Source of the DNA: Mrakia gelida
Lineage: Eukaryota > Basidiomycota > Tremellomycetes > Cystofilobasidiales > Mrakiaceae
Length of the DNA: 64,000 nt
Reading direction: 5' to 3'
NCBI GenBank assembly: GCA_024345305.1
Contig: BRON01000003.1
Coordinates: forward strand, 2,170,001-2,234,000
Position 1 is the stretch's first letter; each line of letters opens with the position of its first letter. The notes beneath the pieces are model-generated. The model was not told the DNA's origin. It searched no databases and was given only the letters and a program-made list of their open reading frames with translations. The translations under genes were made by a program, and so were the position numbers. Positions 56,011 to 64,000 of this stretch are shown here, in pieces.

Positions 56011-59000
56011 ATGCTCATTCCTAGGAGCAGTACAGAAGAAGGAGGCTTCCACCCCTTCGACGTCGATGGTACGTTACACTCCGCTTCCGATATGAACGAG
56101 AGAGAGAGGGCTGAAGCTGACTCGAGCTGACCTCCTCCCTCCCTCTTCGCCGCTTCTCCTACAGCTACCCATCTGGCCTACACCATTCTTGGGTACGTCC
56201 ATTCTCACCTTCTCACCTCTCTTTCTACACTCCAGCAAGAAACTGACCTCAAATCGCTTTCCTTCCGTCGAAAACAGAGGGTTCATCGTTCTCGTTCGTT
56301 CTCCTCCCTTCCTCGAGCTCCTCCCTATCTCTTTGCCTCCTCGGCTCACCCTCCTCCCTCCCTCTTTCTCTCTTCCCACAGTTCGGAATGTTCTCCCTCT
56401 TCATCAAAGAGAAGGCTTTCATCGGAGAAGCCGTTATCGCAACTCGTTCGTGTCCTCTTTCTCGCCACTCAAACCCAACCCACTCGAATTGCGAGCTCCC
56501 TCCCTTGTCCTGTTTGCTGACGCGTCTCCCGCGGTTTCTCCTTTCTTTTTCTTTGGGACTGCAGTGGTAGGAATCATCGCTGGACCTTACGTGACTGGGG
56601 GGTTTGATCCTCGTTCTTGGGGAGGAGCTAACAACGATACGGTCAATGATATCACACTCGTGCGTTTCGCCTCGTCCCTCCTTCGCGTCTTCACGCGTTC
56701 CCTCTCCCTCGAACAGAGCTAATTTTCTCTCTTCTGACTGCTTTGGAACAACAGGAAGTCACAAGAGTCGTCATCGCTATCTCGGTGTTCGCTGTAGGAG
56801 TCGGTGAGTCCACGAAGAGAGAATGGGGAAGGGTAGAAGGCCTCCGCGAGCAGTCGGTCGAGACTCGAGCGATGCCGAACCATTTGTAGACCTGACTCTC
56901 CTTCCCCTCCACTCGTCTGTTCGCCTCCCTTCAGAGTTGCCCAAGGCGTACATGCGAAAGCACTGGAGGTCGTTAGCGTTCCTGCTTGGACCGGTCATGG
57001 TCGTGAGTTCTTCGATCCTCCCTCGTTCCGCCGCGTCTATCGACCGTCCCCTCTCGCTTCCCTTCTCTACACTTCCTCCCCGAAACATCGACTCTTTCTA
57101 CGCACTTGACACCGCCATCCTTCTCGCTTACCCATTCACTGACTCGCCCACCCCTCCCTTTTATCCTCCGCCGTCTCTCGTTTCTCCCTCTCGCAGTTCG
57201 GTTGGTTCGTCACGGCCGCATTGATCTTCGGAATCATCCCTGGTCTCTCCTTCCTTTCCGCTCTGGTCATCGCTGCTTGTGTTACGCCTACGGATCCAGT
57301 GAGTAACGTTCTCACCCTTCTCCTCGCACAGAAGGTGGACGAGGCTCGAACTCGTCGGCGGAACTCGAGCTAGAACTGACCGCTTCCTCGTCTTCTCCAA
57401 CAGATTCTCGCCCAAGCCGTCATCGGAGGAAAATTCGCCGATAAGCACGTACCTGCTCATTTGCGACATCTGCTTGCTGCTGAGTCCGGGTGCAACGATG
57501 GAGCGTGAGTTTTGCTTTCCTCTTCGTTCTGTCGTCGTCCTCGACGCGTCTCTCGAGTTTGAAGCGCCGAAGTGCTGACTTCTCCTCGATTCTTTCGTTT
57601 GATTCTTGGTCGTAGCGCCTTCCCTTTCCTCTACATCGCTCTCTACCTCATCCTCGACGCGAGTGACGCGCACGCTGTTGGAGAATGGGTGAGTCGACAA
57701 CCTCTCTCGAGTTTCGAAGAAATGCCGCTGATCCCAACCTCAATCTCGCTTCGATTCCTTTCATCACAGTTCTACGTCACTTGGCTGTGCGTCTCTTCAT
57801 CCTTCGACCCCTCGACCCTCGTTCCGTCGAGCTCTGCTGACGATCTCCCTCGTCTTTTTTTCCTCTTCGCAGCTACGAAGTCACCCTCGGAATCCTCATC
57901 GGAGCCGTCCTCGGATACGTCGCCAGGAGGCTCATGAAGTTCTGTGAGCTGAAAGGTCTCATCGATAGGCAGTCGTTCGTCGCTCAGTACATCTCGTTGG
58001 CCATGCTCTCGATTGGTGAGTCTCGTTTCGTTTCGTTTCGTTTGGTCTCGTCTCTCCTCCAACGCACGTCCGCTCACGCGCTTCCCTTCGTCCCTGTTTC
58101 TTCGCAGGTGTCACTACGCTCCTCGGAAGTGACGATCTCCTCGCTGCCTTCGCCTGTGGAACCGCTTTCGCTTGGGAGTGAGTGGCTTCGTCTCGTCTCG
58201 CTTCCCTCTCTCCCTCTCTCCCTTCTTCCCTTCTCCCCTCTCCTCGCGCTGACCTCGCCTCTTCCTCTCCTCCTCGCAGTGGATTCTTCAACAAACAAAC
58301 CGAAGAGTCCAACTTCTCCAACGTCATCGATCTGCTCTTCAACACCACCGCGTTCATCTACATCGGAGCCATCCTTCCCTTCGACCAGTTCAACAACCAC
58401 GACCTTACCCTCTCCGCCTGGAGATTGATCGTCCTCATGATCTGTGTGATGCTGCTCAGGAGGTTGCCCATTATGCTCGCGCTGTACAGGTGGATCCCGG
58501 ATATCAGGACGTTCAGGTTCGTTGCTTCCTTTTTCCTTTGTTGCTCGCTCGACGCGGCAAAAATGCTGACTTCGATTCTCGTTCGTTTTGGTTTGGATCT
58601 GCAGAGAGGCGCTGTTCACTGGTCACTTCGGTCCTATGGGAGTCGGTAAGTAGCCGAGTCTTACGTTTGATCTGTTGTAGAGCTGGAGGGAACCACGCGA
58701 GAAACGAGGTAGACGCGAAGCTGACTTCGATTTTCTTTCCTCTTTCCTCCTTCCTTCAGGTGCCATCTTCATCTCCACCCTCGCCCAAAGCAAGCTCCCC
58801 GATCCCGTCTACCCTCCCACGAACCAAGTCGAGCTCCTTGCTGCCACCATCAAGCCCATCGTCCATTTCCTCGTCCTTTGTTCCGTTCTCATTCGTGAGT
58901 CGCGCTCTCGTTCATCCTCGCCTCACCCTTCTCCCCCCTTCTCCATCCCTCCCTTGATCCCTTACTCACTCTACCTTCGCTTCATGCACATCACACAGAC

Positions 59001-60730
59001 GGTCTCTCCATCCCCTTCTTCTCCCTCGGACGTCGAGTCCACTCCATCTCCCGAACCCACTCCATCGCCTTCACCCGAACCAACGACTCCCGTCTCTACT
59101 CCATCGACCGCGACCGAGTCGACCGTCCCGAACCAGCCTGGCTCTCCGGAATGCAGCGAATCGTCCCTGGAGCCAACATCCGAATCAACCGAGACGACGA
59201 CGTCGAGAAGGGTCCTGGGGATCGAGAGGAGAAGGAGATTGGGCTTAGTTCGGGGTCGACGACGGGTGTGGATGCTGAGGATCGAGGCGAGGGGAGCTCG
59301 AACGGGAGTGGAAGTGGGAGCTCGACGAGGAGGAACGGAGCTGGCGGAGGGAAGGGGAAGCAGGTTGAGGGAGGAGAGGTGGAGAACGAGGAGGGAGGGG
59401 AGATGAAGGGGAAGTCGGTTGGGGAGATTGAGGCTGAGGGAGAGAGGAGGCAGGAGGAGGAGACGGGGAGTGATGTGGAGTTGGAGGAGACGGGGAGGAA
59501 GACCCCTCCGTTGAGGGAGTTTAGGGAGGGGAATCATTTGATTATTGAGAGGGGAGGAGATGATGGGGCTGAGTGAGTTCGATCTTCGCTTCGTTTCTTC
59601 TTCGACGCTCCCTCCCTCACGTCTTATTTCGCTCGACACCCTTACTGACTATCTCCCCCTCCTCCGTTTCGTTCTTCTCTTACAGTGTCGAAGTCGAAGT
59701 CGTTCGAAATCACTTCCTGGACGACAAGCCTTCTCGACGCGACAGCTTCCGAGGACCTCGTGAAGGAGTCGCCAAGGATCTTCGACACTACCTCACCAAC
59801 GTCAAGGAGGACGTCGGAGCGATCCCTCACGAGGTCAAGTCGGCGTTCAGGTTCTTCACCGAATCCACGGAGGAGAGAGACGATCGTCTCCAACGTCAGG
59901 ACTCAAGAGCCGAATCCCTCGCCGCGTCGGTTCACTCGCTCAACTCGGTTAGGGACGACAACGAGAGCGATCGACCGAAACGGAGATCAGGAGGAGGACT
60001 CTCGATGATGCGGACCGAGAGGATCCAGGTGGACTCGGACGACGAGGAAGCAGACTCGAACGACGAGGACGGCGACGCGGACGAGGTTGGAGAATCCTCG
60101 ACTCACCCCTCGGATCGACCCAAGGCTTCCTACCCTCCCGTCACCTCATCCAAGAAGAACAAGAAACAATCCCCTCCTACCATCCTCCTCGACGACAAGC
60201 CCACAGGTCGGAAACGAGATGCGCTCAAGAAACTCTTCGGAGGAGGAGGAGGGAAATCAGGAGGAGGCGGATCCTCATCGCGAAACAACTCCCCACCCCC
60301 ATCTCCCCGAGCTAAAGCAACCGACATCAACCTCCTCTCCATCCCCTCCTCCTCTTCCTCCGCTCAACCCATCCGAAGCTCGTTCGCCAACTCCAACGAC
60401 GACTCCACCGACTCGCCTTCCTCCTCCCCTCTCTCGGCCGTCCCCTCGAGCGTGAGGTTCACCGACTCGCCCTTAACCCTCACCCCTACCTCAACCATGA
60501 CCCACACGGGACTCTCCCCCCTCGGAGCAGATCAGCCATTCGGGCACAAGAGGGTGTCGTCGCTTAGTTCGTCGGCGGCGGCAGCGGTGGCGAGTGGAGG
60601 ATCGATTGGAAGGAGCGCGTCGAATCAGAGCAACAGCACGCCGGGAGGGCTGCTGATGACGCCCGGGGAGTTCAATGGACCGACGGGAGGGCCGGGAGTG
60701 ACGTTCGATTTGCCGGATAGACCTACGTAA
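56011..60730 (+). CDS. NHA1: Plasma-membrane Na+/H+ antiporter, Nha1/Sod2 type
   Basis: Nha1 exports Na+ and K+ in exchange for H+ and sets salt tolerance and pH. Start at 56011: [20 protein letters not shown], spliced to THLAYTILG, then GFIVL and [17 protein letters not shown] (membrane segment 1, near 56160-56440). The core has [20 protein letters not shown] (near 56570), [20 protein letters not shown] and [20 protein letters not shown]. The [20 protein letters not shown] stretch, then [20 protein letters not shown], lies near 57270-57640; the ND pair is the ion-binding signature. [40 protein letters not shown] and [20 protein letters not shown] follow. The cytosolic tail begins about 58980 and is roughly 560 residues: acidic and basic patches, then [37 protein letters not shown] and a Ser-rich end. 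It stops at 60730. About fifteen introns are present. A long regulatory C-tail is typical of fungal Nha1. Confidence 0.92.
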
Positions 60731-61447
60731 AACCCTCTCTCACTTTCCTTTCTCGTTTCGTTTCGTTTCGCTCGTCGCTTGCATTTCTCTTCTCTTGCCC
60801 CTTCTCACACCCATAGTTTCGGGTTTCTTTTCTCTACATCGCGTGCTACCTTCGTCTCGTCTCTCTATACTTCTCTATGTGTTCTCGTTCGTCTTACAAA
60901 TATCTTGACTGCTTGCATTGCTCCCCTTTTCTCCGTGCTCGACGCGTCTCGGTTGGGCTTTTTTCGATCTCTCTCTCGCGGTGCTTTCGTTCTCGAGGTT
61001 ACGGGTCTCTGTATCGTTCGTCTGTTCTCGTAGTATGCGACATGATTCGCTTCGGTTAGAACGTTCTGCGAGGGGTCGAGAAGAGGAAGAGAGGAGAGGG
61101 GGACGAGAGAGCTCAGTTGCCCAAGGCTCGCATCGAAGCCCCCTCTTTTCTCTGATCCTGCAAACTAGTTGGTGAGTACTAAATTTCGTATAGGATCAGA
61201 GAGAGAGCTCATGAGGAGGTCGTGTCGAGTTGAGAGAGAAGAAGAACAGACGACCGAGGGCTTGACGCGTCGCGTCGGGTTCCTTGTTCGCACGAGCCTC
61301 GAAGACCCTCCTCGACTCTCTGAAGGCGTCGACCAGAGGAACCCGACTGCTAGGTCTGGAAAGAGGTAGAGGTGCGAGTCTAGACTCAGAAGACTTCCCC
61401 GGGCTTCCAGAAACTGCGCTCGAAATTTCCGGGCTGGTTTTTTCGCC
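60731..61447. other. Intergenic, about 720 bases
   Basis: 3' region of the antiporter gene, with TTTCGTTTCGTTTCG repeats near 60750, then purine-rich DNA leading to the first tRNA. GACGCGTC occurs near 60948 and 61263. No exon was recognised. Confidence 0.5.
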
Positions 61448-61531
61448 GCTCCTGCGAGCGAGTGGTTTAGCTGTCAGATTCCGAATATATATTCACTCTG
61501 GAGATCATCGGTTCAATCCCGATCAGGAGCT
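61448..61531 (+). tRNA. tRNA-Arg(CCG) with an 11-base intron
   Basis: The acceptor stem pairs perfectly (GCTCCTG with CAGGAGC). The T-arm is ATCGG-TTCAATC-CCGAT. The anticodon stem is TCAGA/TCTGG with loop TTCCGA...C, giving anticodon CCG if an intron of 11 bases (ATATATATTCA) sits after position 37, the universal tRNA intron site. The D-stem is 3 bp (AGC/GCT) with GTGG in the loop. A run of four T follows seven bases later. Total length is 84, that is 73 plus 11. Confidence 0.8.
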
Positions 61532-61538
61532 ACAACCC

Positions 61539-61542
61539 TTTT
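61539..61542 (+). terminator. RNA polymerase III terminator of tRNA-Arg
   Basis: Four T residues eight bases after the tRNA end. Confidence 0.6.
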
Positions 61543-62195
61543 GGGCGCGTGCCTAGTGAGTTGGGAAGGGGAGTGGGAAAGAGAAGGGGGGGAGCGACGG
61601 GGAAGGAGGGAGGAGCGAGACGGGCGGGGAGTCGTTCGAATGGGGATGATGGTCAAGAAGGGAAGCTGCGCGAGCTGGTATACAACGATCAGACAGTCGG
61701 ATTTCTGCACTAGCAAAAGAGACGAAGGTGGTTCGGATCCTGGGATGAGGGAAGAGGGAGGGAAAGGAAGAGCAGTCTGCGTCCGTCGCGTCGTTCGTCT
61801 TTGCTTCTTCCTTTCCCCTCTCCGCCTCGTTCTTCTTCTCTTTCTTCACGTCCCCGTCAGTACCTTCAAATATGATGGACGTGTACTTTTCTACTATAAA
61901 ACTCCGAGAAGAAGAGCCTCCGACGCGAACGAGCTCGACAGCTCGACGCGTCCGTCTCCTCCCCTCTTTCTCCCTCGCTCGCCTCTGCAGCTGGAAGTCC
62001 TCGCGCTGAGCTACGAACCCACAGTCATTCTCACCTAGTGCCAATCCGTTCAGATCGTCTCTCGGTCCAACAAGTCCTCCCTCCTCTTCCACTCCCTCTC
62101 GCCCAACTCTTGCTCTCTTTCGCTCCTCCAACTGCCAGGCCGCCCCGTTTGCGCCAGCTGACCTAAACACCAACCCGCAGCCCGAAAGTATATCA
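61543..62195. other. Intergenic, about 650 bases, between the two tRNA genes
   Basis: Purine-rich then pyrimidine-rich DNA with a GACGCGTC near 61943 and a TACTATAAAACTCC near 61890. Open frames show no family resemblance. Confidence 0.5.
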
Positions 62196-62283
62196 GCTCA
62201 GATCGTCTATCGGTTAGGACGTAAGCTTAACATCTTCAAGGATTTGTTCGCTTGCAAGCTGGGTTCGATTCCCAGTCCGAGTA
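62196..62283 (+). tRNA. Intron-containing tRNA, probably tRNA-Val(AAC)
   Basis: D-arm GTCT-ATCGGTTAG-GGAC-like with canonical GGTTAGGAC. The T-arm CTGGG-TTCGATT-CCCAG is perfect. The acceptor GCTCAGA pairs with TCCGAGT with one mismatch and one G-U. The anticodon stem TAAGC/GCTTG leaves loop TTAACA...C with 16 intervening bases after position 37. The intron contains TGTT that can pair with AACA of the anticodon loop, as tRNA introns usually do. A T5 run follows. The anticodon assignment depends on this intron placement; the variable loop has four bases. Confidence 0.65.
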
Positions 62284-62287
62284 CTTC

Positions 62288-62292
62288 TTTTT
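62288..62292 (+). terminator. RNA polymerase III terminator of the second tRNA
   Basis: Five T residues starting five bases after the tRNA end. Confidence 0.6.
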
Positions 62293-62840
62293 GCCATCCA
62301 AAGCTTCCACCTCTCGTCTCCGTCTGGCCTGCTTCGGTTGTCGGTCTTTGCTAGATCGATCGATGATTGGTTATGTAGACAATTTTTTGTGGGGGGGAAG
62401 TAGGTCGGGACCAAGATCGGGTCGGGAAGAGGGGGGAGAAGGTCGGACGCGTCGCTTTGGACTCTTTCCCTTGCTTTGACTTCGCACAAGCTGGTTTCGA
62501 GAGGATGAAGTAGCGATGTCTACTATAAGACTATTTTCTAATGGCAGCGAAGCTCCTTCCGTGCTGACGGAGACCCGAATGCTGAGAAAGAGCCTGCTGG
62601 ACGACGCGCTCTTCTCCTCCGCTTCGAAGGAAGTTTTCAAAGTGCTTCCCTTTTCATGAGATCACTTGAGGTCTATCCAGATACAGACTCGCCATCTCCT
62701 TACTAGATTCCGCAGCTCGCGGACGCCCAAAATCGCCGATCTCGCTCATCGACTTCGACTCTTCTCGCGAGCTCGCACTTGTCCTTCCAACCCTCACGAC
62801 CTCGCCTCCCTTCCTCTCCCCTTCCATCCCTCCCCATCCG
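62293..62840. other. Upstream region of TAF6, about 550 bases
   Basis: Contains a G-run near 62391-62398, a GACGCGTC near 62447 and pyrimidine-rich DNA just before the TAF6 start. No other gene was seen. Confidence 0.5.
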
Positions 62841-64000
62841 ATGTCAACTCCCGCTCAGTCCGGTGCGAGTACACCCGCTCCAGCATCAGCATCTATACCA
62901 CCACCTCCTCATCCAGCAGCAGCCCCAGCAGCTTCCACTTCGACTTCAGCTCCTTCGCATCCTCAACCTCCCTTCCCTTCCGCTCCTCCTCCCAAACGAA
63001 TCCCAGTACCGACGGGGATATATCCTGTGGATTCGATCAAGGTTGGTCTCCTCATCTCTCTGTAGACATCATCCGTGATCCAGATGGATGCCGACGAAAC
63101 GACGAGGAGATAGGAACGAAATGAGAGAGCTCAAGCTGACCGACCTCCTTCCTCCTTCGTCTCGACTCGATTCAGACCATCGCCGAGTCCATTGGGATCA
63201 ACAAGTTGGATGAAACGGTCGCAGTGGCGCTGGCTGGAGATGTGGAGTTCAGGATTCATCAGGTCATCGAGGTTCGTGCGCTTCTCATTGCCTGTTCGTT
63301 CAAGATGGGTCGAGGTGAAGGGAGGGCAGGAGGGAGGAGGAGCTCGATGTTCTTGGGTCGACCAGCGAGACTCTCAAGCGAGCTCCGAAGGGTTTCATAG
63401 TCGCTGAATGGCAGGAATATCGCTGAGAACAAGCTCTCGAAGCTCGTTGTGGCGAGCGAGGGTGGATGGACGAGCCAGAGCTCGGAAGGTGAAGGGAGGA
63501 CGGGTTGAGCTCGTTCGCGAATGCGAGAGAGCTCGTGGCACGAGGGCTCGGGGAGCGCCTTCCTCGTTGAGAGCATACAGAAACTCCTCTTGACTGTTGA
63601 AGTGTCGAGTGAAACTGGATGGGTTGTACAAGAGCGGTCGAGGCGGAGTGGGGAGGGAGGGAAGTGCGAGCTTGCCTCTTTGAGCTCGAGATCCCTCGAC
63701 CTCGACCTCTTTTCATTCTCTGAACTTCTCGAGTACGATGGCTTCAGTGTATGGACTGGAGATATACGCTCAAAGTAGGCGAGAACTCAGGATGAGCTGC
63801 ATGCGAAGAATGGAGCAGAACCAGACGACCAGCGAACGAACCGGGAAGGAGGAGTTGAAGCTGACTTCGTCTTCTTTTTCTCCTGTTCTCCTCCCTTTTC
63901 GTCATACAGGAAGCTCAAAAGTTCATGCGACACTCGAGAAGGTCGACTATGCTCCCTTGCGACATCAATCATGCTCTTCAGGCTCTCAACATCGAGGTTC
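62841..64000 (+). CDS. TAF6: TFIID subunit TAF6, N-terminal histone-fold part (3' end outside window)
   Basis: TAF6 pairs with TAF9 through a histone fold in TFIID (and in SAGA in some fungi). Start at 62841 gives a Pro/Ala/Ser-rich leader of about 50 residues (MSTPAQSGASTPAPASASIP). The fold follows: PVPTGIYPVDSIK, after an intron TIAESIGINKLDETVAVALA then GDVEFRIHQVIE, and after a very long intron EAQKFMRHSRRSTMLPCDIN, HALQALNIEV at the window edge. These match the TAF6 helices (SIKxIAESxGI, VALxLAxDVEYRhxQIIQEA, KFMRHSKRTxLxxxDINxAL). Start choice is clear because upstream frames are closed and the leader is typical. The intron between helix segments (63272-63909) is 638 bases, far above the window norm. 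Confidence 0.9.
63272..63909 (+). other. Exceptionally long intron of TAF6 (638 bases)
   Basis: Donor GTTCGTGCGC after ATCGAG, acceptor CATACAG before GAAGCTCAAAAG. A CTGACTTC branch lies near 63862. The interior is open on the minus strand over about 100 codons in overlapping frames (for example SDYETLRSSLESLAGRPKNI near 63340-63400). Confidence 0.75.

Noticed and set aside
61140..61200. Inverted GATCC/GGATC near 61160-61195 resembling an RNA hairpin
   Set aside because: Only five paired bases around a 30-base loop; no conserved RNA signature.

Overview
The window is eukaryotic nuclear DNA from an intron-dense fungus, most likely a basidiomycete yeast. A red-yeast-like member of Pucciniomycotina/Microbotryomycetes is my best guess, but it rests on style and not on a marker gene. 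Supporting signs are many introns of about 60-100 nt per gene with GTGAGT/GTAAGT-type donors, a CTGAC branch site and CAG/TAG acceptors. Codon choice is GC-rich, serine/proline-rich disordered regions are common, and the gene content is fungal (Nha1, Hul5, Aro8, Flx1, TAF6, a CGFS glutaredoxin). No prokaryotic signals, CRISPR array or intact transposon was seen. All gene models were assembled by eye from reading frames, splice signals and intron phase, so internal exon ends may be off by a few bases.

Layout. 1-9.2 kb (minus): phospholipase D (cut by the window edge), a CNH-domain protein without a visible DH-PH module, and the succinate dehydrogenase assembly factor SDHAF3. 9.4-20.4 kb: a degenerate MYND-finger protein, a small orphan protein (copy 1 of a duplicated locus), a membrane-anchored PhoD-like phosphatase, a small membrane protein, cytochrome c oxidase subunit Cox6 and an F-box-like protein. 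22.1-31.4 kb: a 1,490-residue disordered orphan, the Flx1/SLC25A32-type mitochondrial carrier and a Ser/Pro-rich acidic protein. 32.5-39.95 kb: a second F-box-like paralog, an SNM1/Artemis-type nuclease and an Aro8-type aminotransferase. 40.3-52.7 kb: two paralogous NYN-like proteins flanking a CGFS glutaredoxin and a Hul5-type HECT ligase, then copy 2 of the small orphan. 53-56 kb is gene-poor. 56.0-64 kb: an Nha1-type Na+/H+ antiporter, two intron-containing tRNA genes and the start of TAF6.

There is no operon or obvious pathway cluster. Housekeeping genes (SDHAF3, Cox6, Flx1: mitochondrion; Grx: iron-sulfur; TAF6: transcription; Hul5: proteasome; SNM1: DNA repair) are interleaved with three lineage-specific families that each have two members in this one window: F-box-like, NYN-like and the small orphan. 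One F-box-like copy and one NYN-like copy show reading-frame disruption when compared with their partner, suggesting local duplication followed by decay. The palindrome GACGCGTC is strikingly over-represented, mainly in introns and intergenic DNA, often a short distance upstream of the CTGAC branch site.
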